Source: Poseidonibacter lekithochrous (GTDB taxonomy: Bacteria > Campylobacterota > Campylobacteria > Campylobacterales > Arcobacteraceae). From it: a stretch of DNA of 64,000 bases. The position numbers were made by a program, and so were the translations under genes. Below are positions 14,033 to 23,019 of the stretch, in pieces (the stretch's first letter is position 1; every line of letters starts with the position of its first letter). The stretch spans positions 3,038,001 through 3,102,000 of the forward strand of contig NZ_CP054052.1 of assembly GCF_013283835.1 (NCBI RefSeq), read 5' to 3'. The notes beneath the pieces are model-generated. The model ran no database searches. It saw only the letters and a program-made list of their open reading frames with translations, and was not told the origin of the DNA.

Positions 14033-14598
14033 AATTTTAGAAAATTATCTATCATCTCATATCCATATTCACTCATTATAGATTCTGGATGAAATTGTAC
14101 TCCATAAATTTGTTTATCTTTAATTTCTAAAGACATAATTTCATTGTCATCTAAACTCATTGATGTTGGAATAATACAAGATGGTAAATTATCTTGTTTT
14201 ACTGTTAATGAATGATATCTAGTTTGAGTAAACTCTTTTGGAATATTCTTAAAAATATTAGTATCATTGATTACTTTAATTTTAGATGTTTTTCCATGCA
14301 TCATATTTTCAGCTCTGATAACTTCAGCTCCAAAAACTTGTGCAATACTTTGATGACCTAAACAAATGCCAAATATTGGTTTTTTATCTGCAAAATGCTT
14401 AATAACATCTAAACATATACCAGCATCATTTGGTGTTGCAGGTCCTGGAGATATAATTATCTTTTCAGGATTTAGTTTCTCAATCTCTTCAACTGATAAT
14501 TCATCATTTCTGATTACTTTAAGATCTGCTCCTAATTCTAAACAATATTGAACTATATTGTATGTAAAAGAATCATAGTTATCTATCATTAAAATCAT
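14029..14598 (-). CDS. pabA: Glutamine amidotransferase, anthranilate/aminodeoxychorismate synthase component II
   Basis: A class I amidotransferase of 189 residues that supplies ammonia to a chorismate-using partner for tryptophan or folate synthesis. The catalytic triad is visible: Cys79 in GICLGHQ, His170 and Glu172 in HPES. The oxyanion loop SPGPATP is at residues 50-56. No TrpE or PabB partner gene is adjacent, so PabA and TrpG cannot be told apart; many bacteria use one protein for both. The stop-start overlap with the upstream 92-residue gene is one base. Confidence 0.88.
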   Translation of the reverse strand: MILMIDNYDSFTYNIVQYCLELGADLKVIRNDELSVEEIEKLNPEKIIISPGPATPNDAGICLDVIKHFADKKPIFGICLGHQSIAQVFGAEVIRAENMMHGKTSKIKVINDTNIFKNIPKEFTQTRYHSLTVKQDNLPSCIIPTSMSLDDNEIMSLEIKDKQIYGVQFHPESIMSEYGYEMIDNFLKL

Positions 14599-14876
14599 TA
14601 CTTATCCATACCCTCTTTGGCTTTATCCATGTCTTCTTTGATTTTATCCATGTCCATTCTAATTTGATTAAGTTCTTCTTGAGGTACACCTTCGTCAACG
14701 AACCATTTTACTTCATCAATCTGTCCACCATAATCTTCACCTAATTTTTCAATTTTTGTTGAATATTCTTCAATATCTTTACAGATTTCAACTCTACCAT
14801 CTACTAAATCTTTTAGTTCAATATATACGCCACCAGTTTTATTACATTTGATTCTTGATTCAAAAATTACGCTCAT
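14598..14876 (-). CDS. Small acidic protein of unknown function
   Basis: A 92-residue protein that I do not recognise. The N-terminal half contains one or two possible beta strands with two cysteines (residues 11 and 33). The C-terminal part is a charged helix with repeats of the type MDKxKEDMDKAKEGMDK, likely coiled coil. A -10-like TATAAT on the minus strand (14908-14903) and an AAGGAAA ribosome binding site precede it, so it is probably the first gene of the pabA group. Confidence 0.55.
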   Translation of the reverse strand: MSVIFESRIKCNKTGGVYIELKDLVDGRVEICKDIEEYSTKIEKLGEDYGGQIDEVKWFVDEGVPQEELNQIRMDMDKIKEDMDKAKEGMDK

Positions 14877-14967
14877 AAGTATTTTCCTTAAAATAAAAAT
14901 ATATTATAACAATAAAAAATTAGTTTTAGGTTTAAACAAATTTTTTAAAAGCATAAAATAACTTACA

Positions 14968-15035
14968 TGATAATCATTCTTACTATTAAGATTAATTAAA
15001 GTTAATAAACTCTATAATTGCGATAACAATTATCA
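14968..15035 (+). promoter_or_regulatory. Two Fur-box-like operators flanking a -10 box
   Basis: Two 15-base sites resemble the 7-1-7 Fur consensus TGATAATnATTATCA: TGATAATCATTCTTA at 14968-14982 and CGATAACAATTATCA at 15021-15035. Each departs from the consensus at only a few positions. A TATAAT lies between them at 15013-15018. The iron transporter genes follow at 15061. Iron-dependent repression is the natural reading; it is inferred. Confidence 0.7.
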
Positions 15036-15060
15036 GTATGATTTAAAATAAGGACAATCA

Positions 15061-16068
15061 ATGATTAAAAAATTAGCATTAAGTGCAATAGTATTAGCAA
15101 GTTCGTTATACGCAAGTAGTGAAGTAAATGTTTACTCTCATAGACATTATGATACAGACAAGAAACTTTTCAAAATGTTTGAAGAAAAAACAGGAATTAA
15201 AGTTAATGTTGTTAAAGCAAAAGCTTCTGCTTTAATTAAAAGAATGGAATCTGAAGGTGCTAAATCGCCTGCTGACGTTTTAATCACGGTTGATGCTGGA
15301 AGATTATATCAAGCAAAAAGTAAAGATTTATTACAATCAATTAACTCTAACTACTTAACTACAAATATCCCTGCTACATTAAGAGATAAAGACAACAAAT
15401 GGTTTGCCTTAACAAAAAGATCAAGAGTTGCAGTATATAGAATTGGTTCAGGAATGGACTCAAAATTATCTACTTATGAAGGTTTAGCTGATCCTAAATT
15501 CAAGGGTCAAATTATGGTTAGATCATCAAATAATATCTATAACCAATCTTTAATGGCAGCAATGATTGCTCACCATGGTAAAGAATATGCATTAAACTGG
15601 GCAAAAGGTGTTGTTGCCAACATGGCTAAAGCTCCAAAAGGTAATGATAGATACCAAGTTAAAGCTGTAGCAAATGGAATTGGTTCTGTTGCAATTGCAA
15701 ATACTTACTACATTGGTAAAATGGTTCATAACAAAGACGCTTCTCAAAGAGAATCTGTAAAAAAAGTTAAAATTTTCTTCCCTAAATTTGAAAATGGTGG
15801 AACTCACATTAACGTATCTGGTGCAGGTGTTGCAAAATACGCTCCAAATAAAGACAACGCAATTAAATTTGTTGAATTCTTAGCATCTAAAGAAGCACAA
15901 GAATTATTCGCGCAAGCTAACTATGAATACCCAGTATTAGCAGGTGTTAAATCTTCTGAATTAGTTTCATCTTGGGGTCAGTTTAAAGATGATACAATCT
16001 CGATTAACACATTAGGTGAAAACAATAAAGCTGCTGTTAAAGTATTTGATCAAGCAGGTTGGAAGTAA
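15061..16068 (+). CDS. fbpA: Periplasmic iron(III)-binding protein (FbpA/FutA family)
   Basis: A binding protein of 335 residues for ferric iron uptake. It has a signal peptide (MIKKLALSAIVLASSLYA, cleavage likely after residue 18) followed by EVNVYSHRHYDTDKKL, the usual start of the mature Fbp/Fut fold with an iron-ligand candidate in the HRHYD segment. Later tyrosines in the NTYYIG segment fit the paired-tyrosine iron site. AGGACAATC precedes the ATG. It is the first gene of a three-gene ABC operon behind Fur-like sites and resembles the cFbpA group of Campylobacter. Confidence 0.92.
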   Translation: MIKKLALSAIVLASSLYASSEVNVYSHRHYDTDKKLFKMFEEKTGIKVNVVKAKASALIKRMESEGAKSPADVLITVDAGRLYQAKSKDLLQSINSNYLTTNIPATLRDKDNKWFALTKRSRVAVYRIGSGMDSKLSTYEGLADPKFKGQIMVRSSNNIYNQSLMAAMIAHHGKEYALNWAKGVVANMAKAPKGNDRYQVKAVANGIGSVAIANTYYIGKMVHNKDASQRESVKKVKIFFPKFENGGTHINVSGAGVAKYAPNKDNAIKFVEFLASKEAQELFAQANYEYPVLAGVKSSELVSSWGQFKDDTISINTLGENNKAAVKVFDQAGWK

Positions 16069-16074
16069 TAATAA

Positions 16075-17679
16075 TTGATAAACAATTTTTCGAAATTAAA
16101 AATAAGTAGTGTTTTTTTAACACTACTTATATCTGCACCAGCAATAATAATATTTTTATATCTATTTATAGGATCTAGTGAAAACTGGGAACACTTAAAA
16201 GAAACTCTTCTTTTTGAATATGTATTTAATTCGCTATATATTATGATTGGTGTTGCAGTACTAACTGCCTTAATTGGTTTTACCACAGCATATCTTACAT
16301 CTTTATATACCTTTTCTTTTTCTAAATTTTTTCATTATGGACTAATCCTACCCTTTGCTATTCCTACATATATTATGGCATTTATTTATGGTGGTATGTT
16401 CGATATTACAGGTTCAGTTACTACATTTATTCTAGATACTTTAGGGAAAACTTTAGATGAAGTTATCTTCTTTGATATTATGTCAATTGAAGGTGCTATT
16501 ATAATTATGTCTTTAGTTTTATATCCATATGTATATTTAATTTGTAAAACATATCTTTCGTTTGAATCTGCATCAATTATTGATGCCGCTAAAACATTCA
16601 ATTTATCTTCTTGGCAGATTTTAAAGAAAGTAATTTTACCAATATCTAGACCTGCTATTGTTGCAGGAGTTACACTTGCAGTTATGGAAGCAGTTGCTGA
16701 TTTTGGAGTTATGGATTATTTTGGAGTAAGTACTTTTGTAACTGGGATTTTTAGGGCTTGGTTTGGAATGGGTTCTGTAGAAGACGCCGCAAAACTAGCT
16801 AGTATTTTAATGACTTTTGTATTTTTACTAATTGTTTTAGAAAGACTTCAAAGAAGAAATAAAGTATATAAAAGTTCTGGAAAAGATTTTAAACCAATAG
16901 ATAAAGTTAAATTAACTGGTTTTAAAAATGTCTTAGCAGTAATTACATGTTTTGTTCCATTTTTCTTAGGTTTCTTATTACCATTCATTCAATTATGTTT
17001 TTGGTTTGCTATTTCTTATGAAGAAATAATTGATGAAGACTTTATGACTTTACTATATCAAACATTAACATTAGCCTTAGGTTCAGCAGCTTTAATTACA
17101 GCATTGGCTTTACTATTTGTATACAATGTAAGAGTTAATCAAGACAAAAGTTCATCAATACTAACACAAGTTGTAAAAATGGGATATTCAATTCCAGGAG
17201 CAGTAGTAGCTGTTGGTATATTATCATTCTTTGCTATTTTAGATAGATATGTAATTGATTTATTTTCATCAACATATATAATCTCAGGAACAGTTATTGC
17301 CGTTGTATTTGGTTATTGTGTAAGATTCTTAGCAATTGCTATTAATAACTTCGAATCAGGATTTACTAGAATTCCAACTACATATGATGATGCGGCTAAA
17401 ACATTTAATATAGGTCAAAATAAAACATTTGTAAAAATATTCTTACCTTTACTAAAAAATTCAGCATTTGCTGCATTTATTGTTATATTTATTGAAGTAA
17501 TTAAAGAACTTCCTTTAACTATGATATTAAGACCATTTAACTATGATACTTTAGCTGTAAGAGCATTAGAATTAACACAACAAGCACAAATTATAGAATC
17601 ATCTGTACCATCAATGTTTATTATTGTAATTGGAATAATATCGGTGACACTATTAGCAAAAAATATGAATAAGGCATAA
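16075..17679 (+). CDS. fbpB: Iron(III) ABC transporter permease (FbpB type)
   Basis: A fused double permease of 534 residues with about twelve membrane helices. Two EAA-type loops that contact the ATPase are visible as duplicates: DAAKTFNLSSWQILKKVILP in the first half and DAAKTFNIGQNKTFVKIFLP in the second. The start is a TTG at 16075, six bases after fbpA; GGAAG at the end of fbpA serves as ribosome binding site. Five bases separate it from the ATPase gene. Confidence 0.9.
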   Translation: MINNFSKLKISSVFLTLLISAPAIIIFLYLFIGSSENWEHLKETLLFEYVFNSLYIMIGVAVLTALIGFTTAYLTSLYTFSFSKFFHYGLILPFAIPTYIMAFIYGGMFDITGSVTTFILDTLGKTLDEVIFFDIMSIEGAIIIMSLVLYPYVYLICKTYLSFESASIIDAAKTFNLSSWQILKKVILPISRPAIVAGVTLAVMEAVADFGVMDYFGVSTFVTGIFRAWFGMGSVEDAAKLASILMTFVFLLIVLERLQRRNKVYKSSGKDFKPIDKVKLTGFKNVLAVITCFVPFFLGFLLPFIQLCFWFAISYEEIIDEDFMTLLYQTLTLALGSAALITALALLFVYNVRVNQDKSSSILTQVVKMGYSIPGAVVAVGILSFFAILDRYVIDLFSSTYIISGTVIAVVFGYCVRFLAIAINNFESGFTRIPTTYDDAAKTFNIGQNKTFVKIFLPLLKNSAFAAFIVIFIEVIKELPLTMILRPFNYDTLAVRALELTQQAQIIESSVPSMFIIVIGIISVTLLAKNMNKA

Positions 17680-17684
17680 AACTT

Positions 17685-18680
17685 ATGGTAAGTGTAAATA
17701 ACTTTTCAATTAAATTTGATACAACTTCAATATTAGAAGATATTACTTTCGATGTACAATCAGGAGAGATTGTTACTTTATTAGGTCAAAGTGGATGTGG
17801 TAAAACAACAATTTTAAGATCTATTGCAGGACTACAAAGAGAACATGGTGGGAATATCTGTATAGGTGATACATGTGTATCTTCTAAAGAAATATATGAA
17901 AAAAATAGAGAAGTTGGATATATTTTTCAAGATTATGCCCTATTTCCACATTTAAATGTAGAAGATAATATTGCTTTTGCTTTAGACAAATTATCTAAAA
18001 AAGAAAAAGAAAAAAGAGTTCTTCAACTATTAGAACAATTTGATATTACAGATCATAGAAAAAAACAAATTCATCAGCTTTCAGGTGGACAACAACAAAG
18101 AGTTGCAATTGCTAGAGCAATGGCAAATAATCCAAAAATATTATTACTAGATGAGCCTTTTGCAAATCTTGATTCACAACTAAGATATAAAACAAAAATT
18201 TGGTTAAAAAACCTAATCAAAAAATATAATCTTAGTGCTATTCTTGTAACTCATGATAAAAAAGAAGCCTTAACAATATCGGATAAAATTGGTATTATCC
18301 ATGATAAAAAATTATTACAATTTGATACAACAAATGAGATTTATAATAATCCAGCAAACTATTATATTGCAAACTTCTTATCAGAGATAAATGTACTTTC
18401 AAGTGAAGTAACAAAAAGTATGAATTTAGAAATAAATGAAAAACAAATAGCAGTAATTTCTATTAATAAATGTTTACTTACAAATGAAAAAAATAATTTT
18501 GAAGTTGAGATAATAGATTCATCATTCTGTGGTGAATATTATGAAATTGTAGCAAAATTAAAAAACTTCCCAGAAAACCCAAATTTTATAATTCATCAAA
18601 AAGAATTTGATACATTAAAAGAAGAGAATAATCTTTATTTAGAAATTAAAAAGAGTGAAATAAAAATAATTTTTAAATAA
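17685..18680 (+). CDS. fbpC: Iron(III) ABC transporter ATP-binding protein (FbpC type)
   Basis: A 331-residue ATPase that powers the iron permease on the cytoplasmic side. Walker A GQSGCGKTT is at residues 34-42, the Q-loop at 82, the signature LSGGQQQR at 132-139 and Walker B ILLLDEP at 152-158. The roughly 90-residue C-terminal extension corresponds to the regulatory (TOBE-like) region of the FbpC/PotA group. It is the last gene of the fbp operon. Confidence 0.92.
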   Translation: MVSVNNFSIKFDTTSILEDITFDVQSGEIVTLLGQSGCGKTTILRSIAGLQREHGGNICIGDTCVSSKEIYEKNREVGYIFQDYALFPHLNVEDNIAFALDKLSKKEKEKRVLQLLEQFDITDHRKKQIHQLSGGQQQRVAIARAMANNPKILLLDEPFANLDSQLRYKTKIWLKNLIKKYNLSAILVTHDKKEALTISDKIGIIHDKKLLQFDTTNEIYNNPANYYIANFLSEINVLSSEVTKSMNLEINEKQIAVISINKCLLTNEKNNFEVEIIDSSFCGEYYEIVAKLKNFPENPNFIIHQKEFDTLKEENNLYLEIKKSEIKIIFK

Positions 18681-18716
18681 TTCTTAATTTTAAATTAATA
18701 ATTTAATTTAATTATG

Positions 18717-18722
18717 TATAAT
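18717..18722 (+). promoter_or_regulatory. -10 box placed directly before a start codon
   Basis: TATAAT ends six bases before the ATG at 18729. Transcription would start at or next to the A of the start codon. No Shine-Dalgarno sequence is visible. The pattern suggests a leaderless mRNA. Promoter activity is inferred. Confidence 0.45.
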
Positions 18723-18728
18723 GTTTGA

Positions 18729-21002
18729 ATGTTATTTAAAAATATTCTTACATTATTTATTATACTACTATTAAATGCTAGTGCAAATAGCCAAGATAGA
18801 ATTAATCTACAATTAGATTGGTTACATCAATTCCAATTTGCAGGTTATTATATAGCAAAAGAAAAAGGTTATTATTCTGATAATAATCTAGATGTAAATA
18901 TTAAAGAATTTAATTATAATCTTAATTTACTAGAAAATGTACTTGAAAATGACAATACTTATAGTGTTGGAAAGTCATCACTAATTATTGACCGTTTACA
19001 AGGTCATAAAGTTGTATTACTTAATGCAATTTATCAAAATTCTCCTATGGTTTTATTAAGTCTAAAAAAATCAAATATTAAATCTATAAATGATTTTAAA
19101 TCAAAAAAAATAATGCTAACAAGCGATGCAAGATCAGCTGCCAGTATCAATTCAATGATTAAATCTGAAGGTATTAAAACAAATGAAATAGATTTTATTC
19201 CTCACTCTTTTAAATTAGATGATTTAATCTCAGGGAAAACGGATTTAATGGGTTCATATTTATCTAATGAACCATATATTCTAAAAAATAAGGGTATTGA
19301 ATATGATATTTTTAATCCTAAAGATTATGGCTTTGATTTCTATGGAGGTATTTTATTCACATCCCAAAAAGAATTAAAAAATAACCCAATAAGAGTAAAA
19401 AAGTTTACGGAAGCCACATTAAAAGGTTGGGCTTACGCTTTTGAGAATATAGAAGAAACAGCAAAACTGATATATAACAAATACAATACTCAAAATAAAT
19501 CTTTGAAGTCATTAATATATGAAGCTAAGGTACTTAAAAAATTATCCAAATATAATGAAGGAATCCTAGGACAAATTGACAAGAAAAAAATACTTGAGAT
19601 GAAACGTTTATATTTAGTATTAGGATTTAAAAAGAATGTCGATTTTGAAATTGAAGATTTTATATATAATAAAAAAGATTTCTTTTTAAATGCAACTGAG
19701 AGAAAATTTCTTAAAAGTAAAAACTTCACTCTAATATCAAATAGCAAAAATATGCCATATTCATATAAAATCAATAATCAATTAGATGGAATTGAACTTG
19801 ATTACTGGAGATTACTAGAAAATAAATTAAATAAGAATTTTAATATTATTGAGTATCCACCAAGTGAAAAGATCTTGAGTGCAATACAAACAAATGATAG
19901 GATGTTTAGAGTTAACTATAATAAGAATAGTGTAGATTTACAAAAAACTAGCCTTAGTAAACCTCTAACAAATATATCAATGGCTATTGCTACAGATAAT
20001 AATACTAACCTTATTACAGACTTATCTTTAATAAAAAATAAAAAAATCGCATTACTTGAGAAAACATCTATTTTTTATTCTCTAAAAAAGAATTATCCTG
20101 ATATTGAGTTTATACAAGTTGATACTTTAAACAAAGCATTTTCAATGCTTGAAGATAAGAAAATATTTGGAGTTATTCATAATATATTTAGTCTTTCATA
20201 TAATATTATAAAGAAAAAAAACAATCATATTAAAATATCTGGTACTTTACCTTATACAATGGAAATAAGATTAAGTACAAAAAAAGAGAATCAAATTGCT
20301 ATTGATATTCTAAATAAAATTATTGATCAATTCACTCAAGATGAAAAAGATATGATTGAACATAAATATCAATTAGTTTTATATCAAGAAATTAATGATT
20401 ACTCATGGGTTTATAAATATATTGCTCCTTTATTTATTATCATAATTGTTATATTGATAATAAATACAAAAATGAGAAAAGAGATTAAGAAGCGTAAAAT
20501 AGCAGAAAAAGCTCTTATTGATTATGCAAACAAAGATAGTTTAACAAAAGTATTTAATAGAAGAAAAATTGAAAAGATCATGACTAGTGAGATAAAAAAA
20601 GCAAAAAATAGTGATTCAATTTTTTCAATTATATTTCTTGATATTGATGACTTTAAAGCAATCAATGATACGCAAGGACATATCAAAGGAGATCATGTTT
20701 TAGTATCTATTAGTAAGCTTGTCTCAAAACACATAAGAAGTACTGATTATATTGGTAGATGGGGAGGAGAAGAGTTTATTGTGATACTTCCTAATACGAA
20801 TAAAGATGAAGCTGTGAAAGTTGCACAGTTTTTAAAAGAGCTTATTATAAATAAAGATTTAAAAATAGGAAAAACATTAACTTCTAGTTTTGGAGTTACA
20901 GAATATAAAAATAATGATACTAAAGCAGATATTATAAAAAGAGCTGATAAAGCTATGTATTTTGTAAAAGAAAATGGAAAGAATGATATAAAAGTTTTAT
21001 AA
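18729..21002 (+). CDS. Diguanylate cyclase with NMT1-like and SBP-type periplasmic sensor domains
   Basis: A 757-residue membrane receptor. A signal segment (residues 1-20) is followed by an NMT1/THI5-like binding domain (about 24-230, starting INLQLDWLHQFQFAGYY), a second bacterial solute-binding domain of family 3 type (about 320-540), one membrane helix (about 558-577) and a C-terminal GGDEF domain. The active site is G679-G-E-E-F683, and an RSTD inhibitory site lies at 670-673, five residues upstream. It should make c-di-GMP in response to a periplasmic ligand. The ligand is unknown; NMT1-like domains often bind pyrimidines or related compounds. The start is fixed by the signal peptide. 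Confidence 0.88.
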   Translation: MLFKNILTLFIILLLNASANSQDRINLQLDWLHQFQFAGYYIAKEKGYYSDNNLDVNIKEFNYNLNLLENVLENDNTYSVGKSSLIIDRLQGHKVVLLNAIYQNSPMVLLSLKKSNIKSINDFKSKKIMLTSDARSAASINSMIKSEGIKTNEIDFIPHSFKLDDLISGKTDLMGSYLSNEPYILKNKGIEYDIFNPKDYGFDFYGGILFTSQKELKNNPIRVKKFTEATLKGWAYAFENIEETAKLIYNKYNTQNKSLKSLIYEAKVLKKLSKYNEGILGQIDKKKILEMKRLYLVLGFKKNVDFEIEDFIYNKKDFFLNATERKFLKSKNFTLISNSKNMPYSYKINNQLDGIELDYWRLLENKLNKNFNIIEYPPSEKILSAIQTNDRMFRVNYNKNSVDLQKTSLSKPLTNISMAIATDNNTNLITDLSLIKNKKIALLEKTSIFYSLKKNYPDIEFIQVDTLNKAFSMLEDKKIFGVIHNIFSLSYNIIKKKNNHIKISGTLPYTMEIRLSTKKENQIAIDILNKIIDQFTQDEKDMIEHKYQLVLYQEINDYSWVYKYIAPLFIIIIVILIINTKMRKEIKKRKIAEKALIDYANKDSLTKVFNRRKIEKIMTSEIKKAKNSDSIFSIIFLDIDDFKAINDTQGHIKGDHVLVSISKLVSKHIRSTDYIGRWGGEEFIVILPNTNKDEAVKVAQFLKELIINKDLKIGKTLTSSFGVTEYKNNDTKADIIKRADKAMYFVKENGKNDIKVL

Positions 21003-21027
21003 AGATAAGAGAAATCTCTTATCTTTA
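21000..21027. terminator. Bidirectional terminator between convergent genes
   Basis: TAAAGATAAGAG at 21000-21011 and its exact inverted copy at 21016-21027 form a 12-bp stem with a short loop between the 3' ends of the diguanylate cyclase and ubiD genes. It includes the TAA of the cyclase gene. Confidence 0.7.
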
Positions 21028-22839
21028 TAGTTGGAATTCTTTTTTGAATTCATCACTTATATCAATAATTCCTCTTTCTTGTAAAGAATCTAAAACCTCA
21101 GGTGTACAATCTACATCATCTGGCCATCTTCTTTTGAAATTATCAAATGAATTTTTATTTGTACTATCAATACAAATTGTATTTGATTCAATATAAACAT
21201 CTCTATTTGAATCCATATTATTAACAACTCTCCAAACTAACATGTATGGATTATTAACATCATTTTGATTTGCAGCATCAATCATAATAACTACCTTCAT
21301 ATTTTCATATAATGGCTTTAAGTCTTCAAACAGATGTTTTTGACTTCTAGTTTTATTTACTGTAATAATTGTAACTGGATTCTTTGTATTAGTATAATAT
21401 TGTTTTAAATCTACAACTTCATTAGTTAAAGATTTCATTTTGAATAATAACTCATCATCTTCAATCTGAGTGATACCTAATTCTTCAATCTCTTCACCTG
21501 TACAATCAAGTCCTAGTTTTCCACCTAATGCAAACTTAGGAGAAGAGTGATCAAGTGCATCAACTACACCTTTTGAAATCATAATATCATCTATGTTAAG
21601 TCTATTTAATATATGCTCTACTATAGCATCATGGTCTGTTAAATCTGGAGCATCTTCATTTACAAAGATTGCATGTTTAACAAAAGACATTTGCCCTACT
21701 CCCCAGAATGCATGCATCATTTGTTGTGCGTGACCTGGATATAAAGTTTTGATTTTTGCTAAAATAAGATTATGGAACACACCATTTTCTGGCATATAAT
21801 AATCTATTAAATCAGGTGCTGTAGTTTTAAGTAAGGGTAAGAAAATTCTCTCTGTTGCATGTCCCATATACTTATCTTCTAATGGTGGCTTACCAACTAC
21901 AGTTGCAAGGTATGTTGGTTTTGCTTTTGAAGTAATAGCAGTTACTTCCATAAATGGATATTCTTCTTCAAGAGTATAATATCCAGTATGATCTCCAAAT
22001 GGTCCTTCAATTCTTAGTTTAGATGGGTCAACAAATCCTTCAATAATAAAATCATTATCTTTTGGAACCCAAATATCATTTGTAATTGATTTTACAAGTT
22101 GAGCATTTTTATTCTTTACAAAACCATATAACATTAATTCAAAAATCCCAATTGGTAATGGAGCTTGTCCACACCAAATATACATAGGGTCTCCACCAAT
22201 ACCAATAGATACAGGCATTTTTTTACCAGCTTTTTTGTATTCATGGAAAAAGTGATTTGAATCTTTGTGGATTTGCCAGTGCATTCCTAGAGTATTGTCT
22301 TCATATACTTGAAGTCTATACATACCTAAGTTTTTCATCTCACCATTTAAAGAAGTAGTATATACTTGCCCCATAGTAATAAATGGTCCACCATCTTGCT
22401 CCCAAGTAGTAAGAACAGGTAAATCAGAAAGTTTTGCATCAGAGCCTAGTTTTATTACTTGCTGACACTCACCTTTTCCTTTGTTCTTTTTAGGAATTGT
22501 ATTTTTTAATGCAAATAACTTTCCAAAAGTAGAAAGTTTTTCACTAAAAGTAGTAGGTGGTTTCATCTTTAGTAAAGACTCAATCTCAGCACCAATTTTA
22601 TCTCCATCACCTATGAATAATTTAACTGCTTTTTCATTACAGAATACATTCATAAGAATTGGCATATCATATTTTTTGTCATTCTTTTTATCAACAACAT
22701 TTGTAAATAAAAGGGCTTTTGAATCCTCTTTTTTTACTTCAATATATGCAATATGAGGTATCTCTAAATAAATATCTAATTCATCGTCAATAACTCTAAG
22801 TAAATCATGTTTTTTTAATAGTTCAATTGCTTCTTTCAT
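21025..22839 (-). CDS. ubiD: UbiD-family decarboxylase, probably menaquinone pathway
   Basis: A 604-residue member of the UbiD family of prenyl-FMN-dependent decarboxylases. Motifs typical of the family are visible, including EGPFGDHTGYY near residue 280 with the conserved acidic residues, and the central PTYLATVVGKPPLEDKYMG segment. In futalosine-pathway bacteria a UbiD homologue is annotated for the late decarboxylation in menaquinone synthesis, which fits MqnA at the left edge. The alternative is the ubiquinone enzyme, less likely in this group. It is a single gene, convergent with the cyclase. Confidence 0.85.
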   Translation of the reverse strand: MKEAIELLKKHDLLRVIDDELDIYLEIPHIAYIEVKKEDSKALLFTNVVDKKNDKKYDMPILMNVFCNEKAVKLFIGDGDKIGAEIESLLKMKPPTTFSEKLSTFGKLFALKNTIPKKNKGKGECQQVIKLGSDAKLSDLPVLTTWEQDGGPFITMGQVYTTSLNGEMKNLGMYRLQVYEDNTLGMHWQIHKDSNHFFHEYKKAGKKMPVSIGIGGDPMYIWCGQAPLPIGIFELMLYGFVKNKNAQLVKSITNDIWVPKDNDFIIEGFVDPSKLRIEGPFGDHTGYYTLEEEYPFMEVTAITSKAKPTYLATVVGKPPLEDKYMGHATERIFLPLLKTTAPDLIDYYMPENGVFHNLILAKIKTLYPGHAQQMMHAFWGVGQMSFVKHAIFVNEDAPDLTDHDAIVEHILNRLNIDDIMISKGVVDALDHSSPKFALGGKLGLDCTGEEIEELGITQIEDDELLFKMKSLTNEVVDLKQYYTNTKNPVTIITVNKTRSQKHLFEDLKPLYENMKVVIMIDAANQNDVNNPYMLVWRVVNNMDSNRDVYIESNTICIDSTNKNSFDNFKRRWPDDVDCTPEVLDSLQERGIIDISDEFKKEFQL

Positions 22840-23019
22840 TTAATCCCCATGATAGTTTGTATTAGTATAAAACTTATATCATTTTATCAATAAAAAATAG
22901 TTTATAATAGAGGTTTTATGTATGATTTATAAAAAGATACTAATTTCAATATTCATAAAAATAAGCAAAATTAAGATTATTTGTATAAAATTTACTTAAA
23001 ACAATTATTAGGTATAAAT

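Noticed and set aside
22981-23019. Upstream TTG start of the MalY/PatB-type gene
   Set aside because: It adds 13 residues not typical of the family, and the ATG at 23020 has a better context.
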